From Nemophila menziesii (lineage: Eukaryota; Streptophyta; Magnoliopsida; Boraginales; Hydrophyllaceae), in assembly GCA_029959085.1 (NCBI GenBank), contig JARWIR010000002.1, positions 43,582,233 through 43,646,232 of the forward strand: 64,000 bases of DNA, given 5' to 3'. Numbering within the stretch: position 1 is the first letter of the stretch; each line of letters starts with the position of its first letter. The position numbers and the translations under genes are program-made. The notes below the pieces were generated by a model, which was not told the DNA's origin, made no database searches, and was given only the letters and a program-made list of their open reading frames with translations. Below, in pieces: positions 1 to 10,719 of this stretch.

Positions 1-623
1 CTCAGCTCACCCTTAGTTACAAAAGAGATTAGTTATGTCCAATATGCTTTCGACTAGCATTTGGACAAACCAGGAGTCCAGTAACTAAACACAACAAGTA
101 AACAAGAAACGCAACAAGTACACCAGTAACTATAGAGATGATACGTGTTAAAAGATTTCCAAGAATTTACGTCCTTATAGAGAATAACCTACTAAACAAT
201 TCAACATGAATAACCATTAGGAATTTATTGCGTTGTTTGGTTTGATAATCACATCTCTATGTACATTATCTATACACCTAACTAGATTAACGAGAACTAT
301 TGATATTAATCCAATAAATATGTGTTAGCTACATAATAATCTATTTGGATCATCAAGGTCCTAACTCGATCATCCTATGATTAAGAAAAATTCAAATAAA
401 GTCCTATGGGCTAAATTATATTTATCATAACTCCTAATCATATCTAGATTGTAACTTAAATAGTTATCTACAAGTATAATACATAGCCAATAAAATAAAT
501 ACATGACACATTTATTGAAGAAAACAAGTCCTTTATTAAAATATAAAGTATCTCATTACAATATAATTCATCACTATTGTCTATTCTATAAAGAGACGAT
601 AGGGTCTAGGGCTAATCCTAACA
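1..623 (-). mobile_element. Degenerate LTR relic A1, cut by the window edge
   Basis: This stretch parallels the right-hand part of the well-delimited LTR at 21558-23243, with shared landmarks such as the 'aaccattaggaat', 'aatcacatctctatgt' and 'ggtcctaactcgat' runs in the same order. Its right end, CTAATCCTAACA, corresponds to the CATAATTCCAACA end of that LTR, so the relic reads on the minus strand. It is clearly diverged from the 21.6 kb copy, and its left part lies outside the window. The LTR identity rests on that similarity; no coding sequence is visible. Confidence 0.6.
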
Positions 624-2598
624 AAGAAACATTAAAAACTTGAAAAGAATATTACAAAATGATAATTAAAAATCAAATCAAAATATAAACACTATTTATT
701 TTTTATTTTTATGATTTGGGAGGAGAGGATATGGTGTGATAATCATTTTATAATCGCATGATGGATCACAACAATGGAGGATTTGGCGCTTCGTTGAGCA
801 TAAGTGTGTCATGAGATGAATCGAAAAGCCACTTTGGGAATTGGTTTCATCTTTTAACACTTTCATGTTAATATTTTATTTTATTTTTTAAACACCTTCG
901 TCTTTATATTTATATTTCGAAGATAGTTTATTGTGTAGAGGGTTTGAACCAACACTTCAATCCACTTCCTTGAACAAAGACATATCATAGGTTGAATATG
1001 GTAAAGTCGATTAGAACATCTTTTAACTTGGATATCATTGAAATATTGGAAATTATCTACACAAATATTATTTTATTGGAAGGAAATTTGATTTTGTAAA
1101 CAAAAAAATAAAATATGAAAGAAGTCCTACAAAAGGGATATCATTATAGATATATGTTGTGCCCATAACTATTAAATACAAACAATAACATAATGGAACA
1201 ATAAAAATTTAAAATTTTCTCATTTAAGAAGCGTGGTCCTACATTCTTAATGTGAAAATTCAAAAATATCTATTCACATAATACGAAGAAGACAACTCTG
1301 TATAGCAGTAAAATTTTTTGATTTCTCCTAATATTCTCTTTTTCATCAATTTTATGTGCTTAAATACCCTTAGTATATTTCTATGATGTATGAAATCATA
1401 GATATTCTTTCAACCTTCTTTTTAATTTTTTGAAGCTTTGTATGAGATTATCAGCTATATTTAACGTATCACCTAAATGATTTATCATTATCATACGGCA
1501 AACACCTTACAGTATTAATGGATCATTTGCAATTGGATTACGTATATAGGTGGTATAATTATTATTTCAAAGAAAATATTTTAAATTTTTTTAACAAAAA
1601 AACATGCATTATAACTAAACTTAGCAATTGAATTCAACCATATATCTTCACATCTCTGTTGTGCAAACAAAAACCTAGTTTTAGTGTCGTCTTAATGGAA
1701 ACACGTAGTAGTTTTCTTCTAAGATTTCATGTTAGTTCAATTCATAGATCATCATTTCATATGAATTTACAAGGTTAGTGGAAGAAGATTATACAACCAA
1801 GTATAGATAGTATTGCAAGAATTTCATCAAATCTTATGAGTATCTCAGAAATACTTTCTTTAATTACACAAAATTTAGGACCGTCTTTTTATCACAAAAC
1901 TCCTTTTTTATGAATTAGAATGCTTTGGTGTACTATTTGTATAATTGTACTACCTATTATGATTAAGTTGAGCCTGAATATTAGGTTCCAGTTAACATTC
2001 ATTCCCAAACTTAAAAACCTACCATATTTTATCCCAACAAAAAATAGCCACTAAATATTATCATGCATTAATTTTATCCAAACTTGAAAATATCTTTTCA
2101 TAATTTGGAAGTTATAAAAATATATCTGAAAGCATCATTTGTTGATCCACTAAGATAAGCTTCAATTTCCTTGCAAAAATCATCACTTATCGACCTGACT
2201 CATCAATGGTTTTTTGAAAAATTATTTTAGAGAATTGGAGTATTAGGTGTAATGTTATCCTTTAAGAAATTAAAGAGTGAAACTTTAAAATGTCATTTTT
2301 AATGAGGAGTAATATAACAAGATAACATTGGGTTTCTGTTGCCTGGTTTAGTTCAATATTTGTATCTTCTTTATAAATGGGAGGAATATTAGGTTCTTTA
2401 AGCTTTGGATCTAACTCACTCTATGCTTGAGTGAAATTGGTGAGTTAACTCTTAAAAAAATACCACCAAATTATTGAATTCATTACAAGGAACAAGTCAT
2501 CGAAGATGTTAAAAAAGAAATCCAAACAAACATTCATACAAGTAACAATTAACAAAATACACATGTGATGGAAAGAACCATGAATATGGAAGGGAAAA
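624..2598. repeat. Module spacer B/C, copy 1 (unidentified)
   Basis: No gene is supported here. The same sequence recurs at 6656-8632, 35824-37769, 45994-47970 and 56939-58915, and in shortened form before the RT fragments at 21052 and 29101. It always lies between the LTR relic and the LINE RT fragment. The part nearest the RT fragment may be decayed LINE sequence upstream of the RT domain, but I could not read a convincing protein motif in it. Confidence 0.6.
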
Positions 2599-3108
2599 AA
2601 TTTTACTTACAAAGTTATTGCTTTGTTCCTTGCAAATAGAGTTAGGCTTATTATGGATGCTATCATCTCGCCCAATTATGAAGTTTTTGTTAAAAAATGA
2701 GTAACTAAGGAAAACATGTTCAGATATCTTTAAAAAAAAAGTAGAAATCACACAAAAATTTTGTGGCGGTTAAACTTGATCTTTCTAAAGCATATGCACA
2801 TGCTTATTTGGAATTTCTTTGAAAAATTGGATATGCATAAGAGATTGATTTAATGGATCACTGAATGTATTTCAACTTTCTCTTACGAGAAATCTTTCCA
2901 TGGGAGATTCTTCAAAGTACCAATCCTTCAAATGGTATTCGCCAAGGGGGCCTCTTTTCTCCCTTTTTATTTGTTGACTAAATACAGAATCCCTGATAGG
3001 TCCAGAATCCCTGATAGGTCTTATTAATTTTGAATGCAAGACTGGAAATATTTTGTGGCCTAAACTGCCAAAAACTGTTGGTGGGCCAAAAGGTGTGATA
3101 AATAAACT
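2599..3108 (+). pseudogene. LINE reverse-transcriptase fragment, copy 1
   Basis: This is a broken piece of a plant non-LTR (LINE) ORF2 RT domain. Conceptual reading gives YKV-like sequence followed by NRVRLIMDAIIS, matching the 'YKiiAkvLANRLr..l..iIS' opening of plant LINE RTs. Next comes KLDLSKAYAHAYLEFL, which matches the motif-A region 'KLDLSKAYDRVxWxFL' with the second Asp changed to Ala. After a frame change, a segment resembling 'G(I/L)RQGDPLSPYLF' can be read around the GCCAAGGGGGCCTC run. The YADD/FADD box is absent. In-frame stops include TGA in the NGV region and TAA before the invariant Trp-Ile-Thr-Glu segment. Only about 160 codons of an ORF2 normally over 1,000 codons long remain, so it cannot encode active RT. 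Confidence 0.75.
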
Positions 3109-3942
3109 TTAATAAAAGTAAACATAACTATACATATCCACAAGAAACTCTACGGAACTGCACATATCATTCGCAAGTAAAAGTTAAATAAATAAGAGTT
3201 TGTTATAAGGGATTTAAGTAGTTATTTCAACTCTGTGTTTAATATTAGAATGGATGATTTTCAATGTTTTGATTTAAAAAAAGAAATTAGCGTGTTTTAT
3301 TTTCTAATTAAATAAATAAAAAAATATTATGCAAAGAAGATAATAATTAAGGAGATATAAGTATGAACCTAACTTGTTGATTAATGATTCCTAAGAATAA
3401 AAGTGAATGGGTAATTTTTACAATAGTCGGGATTCAGTTATCTTCCTAAATCTCTTCAGGGTAAATAGGTTGCTAGTCTACGGTACTAGTGACCTCGTCA
3501 TAGTGACATTGCAATACTTTCAAATAATTGTTTGTGCAAACCTTAATGTTTGGATGGATAGTCAAGACCTTCATGTTCACTAAAGGGCACCACACGTCTA
3601 TATTCTATATATCCGCAATTAAGCCCTCCCTCTCGGGTATTAGCTTGATTACTCGAGTTACCCAATATTTAGATACAATATGGGTAGTATTATTACAAAC
3701 ATATAGTCACTCGAAATTTAAAAAAAAAAACAAATCAATTAAATAATATAATCTCAAATTCAATTAAAACAGAAAAACAATATTAATTGTTAATATATTT
3801 ACACGCGTAAAAGAGAAATTGTGCATATTTAAACTTTGTAATAAATACGTTGGAAACAAATCATTGGCAAAATAAATCTAATACTACTTTAACCAAAGAA
3901 TAGAAATGGAGAAGCGTAGAATTGATCCAACGAAGCTCTGGT
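3109..3942. repeat. Module spacer D, copy 1
   Basis: No gene is supported. This spacer follows the RT fragment and recurs at 9126-10026, 23244-24116, 29601-30501 and, shortened, 39878-40702. It contains the landmark runs CTAGTCTACGGTACTAGTG and CAATTAAGCCCTCCCTCTC. The short plus-strand ORF in it is not preserved as a coding frame among copies. It ends where the antisense LINE begins. It may be retrotransposon-derived, but no protein motif shows this. Confidence 0.55.
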
Positions 3943-5010
3943 TCATTTTTTTTATCAGTAACTAAAAAATTTATTAACCAAACTTTTGAGTTATACAGAT
4001 GCAATAGCATTAACTAACTATTACATAATGATCTCAACATTACAACCAAAATACTACACATTACAACCAAGAACTAAACATGACAAACATAACACCACAA
4101 TTAAATTTTATACACATCCTTCAGGTTCCAAGCTGAGGTCCCTAACTCTATATCAACACTTCTTTTAAACTTGCATTTTCCTTGTACCTTTACTTGTAAA
4201 CAATATTGTACCTGTCTCAGCACTTCATCTTCATTCATTACTCTACTAGCATGAATATGAGAATTTATGTTGTTCCATATATAATACACATAAGCTGAAA
4301 ACCACCCAGAAATCACAATCTCCATAAATCTATAATCAGCTCGATTCAATATCAATTCTATAAATTATCCCCATCACTTAATTGAGTAATTATTAATACC
4401 AGAGTTAGTCAAACATTTATCTAATATTCTTCTCGCAAAAGAACAATTCACAAACAAGTGATCTCTATCTTCAACTGCACCATAACAGTAGAAGCATAGA
4501 CTATTTTGTTGTATTACCCACTCCAACATCCTCGCTTTCGTGGGCAATCTGTCTAAACAAGCTAACCAAGAACAAAACACATTTTTTGGAATATTTAAAG
4601 AATTCCACACAAGTCTTGTCCAATCCAAGATATAACCAGAATCTACTATCTCAGCCAGAGATTTCTTAAAGGAAAACTTATTTTTAACACTGCATTTCCA
4701 CACTACAATGTCCTCAGCCTCAGATAATTGAGGTAATACCTCAGATAGCCCCTGTAATGAGGGAGGCAAATGCCACCTACCCCTATTAAAGCAACTACTG
4801 ATTGTTTTATTCAGCCAAAGTGAGCAACAATGAGTACCTCTCTTTAAAAAATCATTGACATTTTCCCCTTTAATCCAAATATCCCAAAAAATATAAGTTC
4901 TTTTACCATTCCTTATTTTATGCGAGATGAAGGGATGAGCTATACTTCCCAGTTTTAGAATCGTTTGCCATGTCCAAGGCAAGTCTTGTCTGATTGCAAT
5001 ATGCTCTAAA
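3943..5010 (-). mobile_element. 5'-truncated antisense LINE insertion
   Basis: The D spacer, intact in other modules up to 'gaagctctagttcttgattc', is interrupted here by a run of eight T followed by minus-strand LINE sequence. That T run fits the poly(A) tail of a LINE inserted in reverse. The element holds only the ORF2 C-terminus (4101-5009) and a short 3' UTR, the usual outcome of 5'-truncated retrotransposition. I could not find a target-site duplication, because the right flank is not the expected continuation of module D but a different remnant (5011-5145), so the locus was rearranged later. It is unrelated in position and strand to the RT fragments carried in every module. Confidence 0.7.
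4101..5009 (-). pseudogene. LINE ORF2 C-terminus with RT zinc-binding (zf-RVT) domain
   Basis: Minus-strand reading begins with LPWTWQTILKLGSIAHPFIS and a K(I)RNGKRTYIFWDIW segment, typical of plant LINE sequence downstream of RT. It continues through WNSLNIPKNVFCSWLACLDR and LPTKARMLEW into CFYCYGAVEDRDHLFVNCSF. The last has the C-X2-C-X8-H-X4-C spacing of the zf-RVT zinc-binding domain. Two in-frame stops (around 4368-4376) interrupt the frame. The same frame then continues with a Trp-Asn-Asn-Ile-Asn stretch and an 'ASRVMNEDEVL' stretch that resembles the extreme C-terminus of plant LINE ORF2s. It is better preserved than the plus-strand RT fragments and therefore probably a younger insertion. 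There is no endonuclease or catalytic RT core, so it is inactive. Confidence 0.85.
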
Positions 5011-5145
5011 AATTATAATTAATTAATTCAAGACCCAAAATAGGAAAGTGCACTAAATTAAACTAAGATCGACCTATAAACTAATAAATACGCCTAAAAT
5101 GATGTCTCGAAAATAGATTTTATTATCACAAATGAGGAGACATCA
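5011..5145. repeat. Remnant of the G-segment end with a GATGTCTC/GAGACATC inverted repeat
   Basis: Positions 5040-5145 resemble the sequence near 11910-12024 in block G: a 'ggaaa-gtgca' run, then a GATGTCTC arm (5101-5108) and a GAGACATC arm (5137-5144) flanking an AT-rich loop. It is joined directly to the F-box start region, whereas in other modules about 50 bp of F-box leader precedes that ATG. This marks a recombination joint rather than a gene. Confidence 0.5.
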
Positions 5146-5622
5146 ATGATCTCACCGATGGGGAAATTAAATTATTATCTTCTTCTGTAAGACATCTTCG
5201 ACAATGAGGTTCTATCAAGGCTACCCGTGAAAACTCTGTTAAATTTCATGTGTTTGCAAATCTTGGTGTTCTCTAATCTCATCGGCTCGATTCATCATAA
5301 TTCCCCTAATTAAGAACTCAAATTCTATATGATTTTAGCTCCTCAGTGACTGCTATAAAGTTTATTGATTTATCAATAATTGATTCCATTTTCAATTCCC
5401 TATTGTAATGATTTATTTTGTGTATCTCCGAGTACAGGTACATATATAATTTAAAGCCCTTCTTTTAAAAAGTTCCATAGATTGTGGTTACTGTTATACC
5501 GACCATTTGGGTGTCGTTATACTTTTGGGTTCGGGTATGATGAAGTAAATGAAGGTTATAAAGTTGTATTACTTGTTGGTGGTCCTGTAGATGATTATAC
5601 TGAGACAAAGATTTATAATATA
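5146..5622 (+). pseudogene. F-box/FBA pseudogene, copy 1 (truncated)
   Basis: The reading from the ATG gives MISPMGKLNYYLLL followed by a stop at codon 15, just before the DIFDNEVLSRLPVK F-box core. After that comes the two-base deletion (TTCATGTGTTTGC where TTC AGG TGT GTT TGC is expected) shared with copies 3, 4 and 5. It destroys the C-V-C-K-S-W segment of the F-box. The FBA part keeps YTFGFGYDEVNEGYKVVLLV and the DDYTETKIYN segment. It then ends at 5622, where sequence jumps straight to the start of the next LTR relic, so the rest of the FBA domain and the whole downstream spacer are missing. Intact members of this family are SCF ubiquitin-ligase substrate receptors of about 350-400 residues; this copy is dead. 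Confidence 0.8.
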
Positions 5623-6655
5623 CTATTAAATATTTTTGATTATCATATAACGAATATAAGCAAGTTTATCATGCTCGTAAGTGTGAGACCATGTAAGTTC
5701 AATGTTAAGCTAGTAGGTAATTAAGCTAATTAATCATAAATAAAGTTTGGCATCAGGAAACACTTCTCAAAAACTGGATATCATGATTTATCATTTTTAT
5801 AAAGAACCAATTCAAAGATAATGCTTGTATTCCTATTATCGTTATAGTTTCGGATTATCCTAAGATATGGTATAATTTCAAATCCTATCAGATAATCAAC
5901 AAGTCCCACTTCAATTATATATGATTAAGTTATAGCATAAGGAACACCTTTCCTAATTAATTTGATACAATCGTTATAATCTTATGATATTGTAAAGCTT
6001 AAACTATTTACATATATTTAATGAATTCCATCTCATCTCACCCTTAGTTACAAAATAGATTAGTTATGTCCAATATGTTTTCGACTAGCATTTGGACAAA
6101 CCAGGAGTCCAGTAACTAAACACAACAAGTAAACAAGAACCGCAACAAGTACACAAGTAACTATAGAGATGATACCGTGTTAAAGGATTTCCAAGAATTT
6201 ACGTCCTTATAGAGATTAACCTACTAAACAATTCAACATGAATAACCATTAGGAATTTATTGTGTTGTTTGGTTTAATAATCACATCTCTATGTACATTA
6301 TCTATACACCTAACTAGATTAACGAGAACTATTGATATTAATCCAATAAATATGTGTTAGCTACATAATAATCTATTTGGATCATCAAGGTCCTAACTCG
6401 ATCATCCTATGATTAAGAAAAATTCAAATAAAATCCTATGGGCTAAATTATATTTATCATAACTCCTAATCATATCTAGATTGTAACTTAAATAGTTATC
6501 TACAAGTATAATATATAGACAATAAAATAAATACATTACACATTTATAGAAGAAAACAAGTCCTTTATTAAAATATAAAGTAACTCATTACAATATAATT
6601 CATCACTATTATCCATTCTATAAAGAGACGATAGGGTCTAGGGCTAATCCTAACA
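5623..6655 (-). mobile_element. Degenerate LTR relic A2
   Basis: Colinear with the right 1.05 kb of the solo LTR at 21558-23243. Position 5670 onward ('gctcgtaagtgtgagacc') matches 'actcgttagtgtgcgact' there, and the relic ends CTAATCCTAACA at 6655. The left ~0.6 kb of the LTR, including its TG terminus, is missing. It is very similar to A1 and A6, so these were copied with the module rather than inserted independently. Confidence 0.6.
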
Positions 6656-8632
6656 AAGAAACATTAAACACCTGATAAGAATATTACAAAATGATAAAAT
6701 TTAAAATCAAATAAAAAAACTAAACACTATTTATTTTTTATTTTTATGATATGGGAGGAGAGGATATGGTGTGATAATCATTTTATAATCGCAAGATGGA
6801 TCACAACAATGGAGGATTTGGCGCTTCGTTGAGCATAAGTGTGTCATGAGATGAATCGAAAAGCCACTTTGGGAATTGGTTTCATCTTTTAACACTTTCA
6901 TGTTCATATTTTGTTTTCTTTTTTAAACACCTTCATCTTTATATTTATATTTCGAAGATAGTTTATTGTGCAGAGGGTTTGAACCAACACTTCAATCCAC
7001 TTCCTTGAACAAAGATATATCATAGGTTGAATATGGTAAAGTCGATTAGAACATCTTTTAACATGGAGATCATTGAAATATTGGAAATTATCTACACAAA
7101 TATTATTTTATTGGAAGGAAAATTGATTTTGTAAACAAAAAAATAAATTATGAAAGAAGTCCTACATAAGGGATATCATTATAGATATATGTTGTGCCCA
7201 TAACTATTAAATACAAACAATAACATAATGGAACTATAAAAATTTAAAATTTTCTCATTTAAGAAGCGCGGTCCTATATTCTTAATATGAAAATTAAAAA
7301 ATATTTATTCACATAATACGAAGAAGACAACTCTATATAGTAGTAAAATATTTTGATTTCTTCTAATATTCTCTTTTTCATCAATTTTATGTGCTTAAAT
7401 ACCCTTAGTATGTTTCTATGATGTATGAAATCATAGATATTCTTTCAACCTTCCTTTTAATTTTATGAAGCTCTGTATGAGATTATCAGCTATATTTAAC
7501 TTCTCAACTCAATGATATATCATTATCATATGGCAAACACCTTACAGTATTAATGGATCATTTGCAATTGGATTACATATATAGGTGGTATAATTATTAT
7601 TTTAAAGAAAATATTTTTAAAATTATTTGTAAAAGCATGCATTATAACTAGACTTAGCAATTAAATTCAACCATATATCTTCACTTCTCTGTTGTGCAAA
7701 CAGAAATCTAGTTTTAGTGTCGTCTTAATGGAAACACGTAGTAGTTTTCTTCTAAGGTTTCATGTGAGTTCAATTCATGGATCATCATTTCATATGACTT
7801 TACAAGGTAAGTGACAGAAGATTATACAACCAAGTATGGATAGTATTGCAAGAATTTCATCAAATCTTATGAGTATCTCAGAAATACTTTCTTTAATTAC
7901 ACAAAATTTGGGACCGTCTTTTTATCACAAAACTCCTTTTTTCTGAATTAGAATTCTTTGGTGTACTATTTGTATAATTGTACTACCTATTATGATTAAG
8001 CTGAGCCTAAATATTAGATTCAAATTAACATTCATTCCCAAATTTAAAAACCTACCATATTTTATCCCAACTAAAATTGGCCACTAAATATTATCATGCA
8101 TTAACCTTATCCAAACTTAAAAATATCTTTTTAAAATTTGAAAGTTATAAAAATATATCTGAAAGCATCATCCTTCGATACACTAAGATAAGCTTCAATT
8201 TCCTTGCAAAAATCATCACCTATCCGCCTGACTCATCAATGGTTTTTTGAAAACTTATTTTAGAGAATTGGAGTATTAGGTGTAAGGTTATCCTTTAAGA
8301 AATTAAAGAGTGACACTTTAAAATGCAATTTTTAATGAGAAGGAATATAACAAGATAACATTGGGTTTCTGTTGCCTAGTTTAGTTCAATATTTGCATCT
8401 TCTTTATAAATGGGAGGAATATTAGGTTCTTTAAGCTTTGGATCTAACTCACTCTATGCTTGAGAGAAATTGGTGAGTTAAGTTTTTAAAAAATACCACC
8501 AAATTATTGAATTCATTTCAAGAAACAAGTCATTGAAGATGTTAAGATAGAAATCCAAAGAAACATTCATAAAAGTAACAATTAACAAAATACTCATGTG
8601 ATGGGAAAGAACCACGAATATGGAAGGGAACA
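6656..8632. repeat. Module spacer B/C, copy 2
   Basis: Colinear with 624-2598. No open reading frame is preserved between the two. A conserved segment near 7727-7900, starting ATGGAAACACGTAGTAG, is present in several C blocks but soon runs into stops and matches nothing I recognise. Confidence 0.6.
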
Positions 8633-9125
8633 AATTTTACCTACAAATTTTTGCTTTGTTCCTTGCAAATAGAGTTAGGCTTATTATGGATGCTATCATC
8701 TTTCCCAATTACGAACTTTTTGTTAAAAATGGAGTAACTAAGGGAAACATGTTCAGATATCTTTTTTTTTAAAAGTAGAAATCACACAAACATTATTTGG
8801 CGGTTAAAATTGATCTTTCTAAAGCATATGCACATGTTTATTTGGAATTTCTTCAAAAAGTTGGATATGCATAAGAGATTGATTCAATGGATCACTGAAT
8901 GTATTTCAACTTTCTCTTACGGGATATCTTTCCATGGGAGATTCTTCAAAGTACCAATCCTTCAAATGGTATTCGCCAAGGGGGCCTCTTTTCTCCCTTT
9001 CTCTTTGTTGACTTAATACAGAATACCTGATAGGTCTTATTAATTTTGAATGCAAGAATGGAAATATTTTGGGGCCTAAACTGCCAAAAACTGTTGGTGG
9101 ACCGAAAGGTGTGATAAATAAACTT
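8633..9125 (+). pseudogene. LINE reverse-transcriptase fragment, copy 2
   Basis: Same RT fragment as copy 1, with the motif-A remnant DLSKAYAHVYLEF (KIDLSKAY in this copy) and the segment ITECISTFSYGISFHGRFFK in a shifted frame. That segment corresponds to the 'C(V/I)sTvsFsvlxNG' stretch of LINE RTs. It lacks one G in the 'AAA GTT TTT GC' start of the domain, adding a frameshift copy 1 does not have. The KAYA change and the later frame change are shared with other copies, so one dead insertion was amplified with the module. Confidence 0.75.
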
Positions 9126-10026
9126 TAATAAAAGTAAACACACCTATAGATATCCACAAGAAACTCTATGCAACTGCCCATATCGTTCACAAATAGTAGT
9201 TAGATAAATAAGAATTTTTATAAGGGATTTAAGTAGTTATTACAACATTGTGTTCAATATTAGAATAGATGATTTTCAATGTTTTGATTTAAAAAAATAA
9301 ATTAGCGTGTTTTATTTTCTAATTAAATAAATAAAAAATATTATGCAAATAAGATAATAGTTAAGGAAATACAAGTATGTACCTAACTTGTTGATTAATG
9401 ATTCCTAAGAATAAAAGTGAATGGGTAATTTCACAATAGTCGGGATTCACGTATCTTCCTAAATCTCTTCAGGTAAATAGGTTGCTAGTCTAAGGTACTA
9501 GTGACCTCGTTATAGTGACATTGCAATACTTTCAAATAATTATCTGTGTAAACCTTAATGTTTGGATTGATAGTCAAGACCTTCATGTTCACTAACGCGC
9601 ACCACACGTCTATATTCTATATATCCGCAATTAAGCCCTCCCTCTCAGGTTATAGCTTAATTACTCGAGCTACTTAATATTTAAATACAATATGATAGTA
9701 TTATTACAAACATATAGTCACTGGAAATTAGTAAAAAACTACATTAATTGAATAATATAATTCCAAATTCAATTAAAAAAGAAAAACAATAATCAATTGT
9801 TCATATAATTACACTCCTAAATAAAATTATGTATAATTACACTTTATAATAAATACCTTCAAAATAAATCATCGACAAAATAAATCTCATACTAATTTTA
9901 TCCTAAGAATAGAGATGGAGAAGCGTAGAATTGATCCAATGAAGCTCCAATTCTTGATTCTTCCTCCTCTAGATCCTTTGAATTGCTTCTATGATGAATT
10001 ATCCAATATATATTAAGTCTTTTTCA
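9126..10026. repeat. Module spacer D, copy 2
   Basis: Colinear with 3109-3942 and continuing through the 'gaagctcc...ttgattctt' stretch that the antisense LINE interrupts in copy 1. It thus serves as an empty-site reference for that insertion. No gene is seen. Confidence 0.55.
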
Positions 10027-10719
10027 TGTGAGATTTCATGCTACTTCTTTCAACATATTTCTTTTCAATACTTTTTCTTTCACCCCAGAAAAGGGTTACA
10101 ATAAAAATAAGTGATTCATCATCAAAAGCACAATTACATAGCTTAAAAAACCCACCTAATATTGTTTTCTATAAACGTATTCCACCACCCTAAAATCAAG
10201 CTCTAAAACGACTATATTAGCATAACGCTCCGAGTGCGGGCCATATGCAAAACTCCTATAATCTAGTAGGTATGACTTGTAATGTGGCTAATAAAAAGAT
10301 TTAGAAAGACTAGAAGGGGCAGAGACTCTAAAATGCAGCAAATGTCTTATCTAAGAACCGCATTAATCACTTTCTAAACTACGCAATTTCGTTACTTTAT
10401 CACCTCTAGCACGTTCATTAAATGGGGTTTATCAACTAGCTCAAATCTCATGGTCTACACACGCCTTAAGGCTCTCTAAGATAAAACTTTACTTATACAT
10501 AATTGCTTACTAATACTTTCTTTACTATTAAGGTGTGTTTTCATGTTAATATTTCAAAGTATACAATACAACTAGTTCCTAAACACATTACTTCTATATC
10601 ATGTACTACTAAAGTTTATGCTTTTAAACCATTAAACACATTCTACATCGATTCCATCTCTAAAAAAATAATTTCTCTTATAAAAATAGTAAATCACATA
10701 AAAACGTAGATGAGAGACA
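10027..10719 (-). repeat. E-F segment, candidate LTR (left copy of a flanking pair)
   Basis: This ~690-bp segment begins TGTGAGAT and ends GAGAGACA. A diverged direct copy lies at 12506-13146, on the far side of block G. The two run in parallel through 'cttctttcaacatat', 'ggctaataaaaag', 'cttatctaagaacc' and 'acacattctaca'. Paired direct repeats with TG...CA ends around a non-repeated core are what an LTR element looks like. On the minus strand the core ends in a G-rich stretch (GTTGGGGTGTGGGGATTTAT) directly before the LTR-like start TGTCTC, in the position of a polypurine tract. I found no convincing primer-binding site and no target duplication, so the assignment is tentative. Confidence 0.4.
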
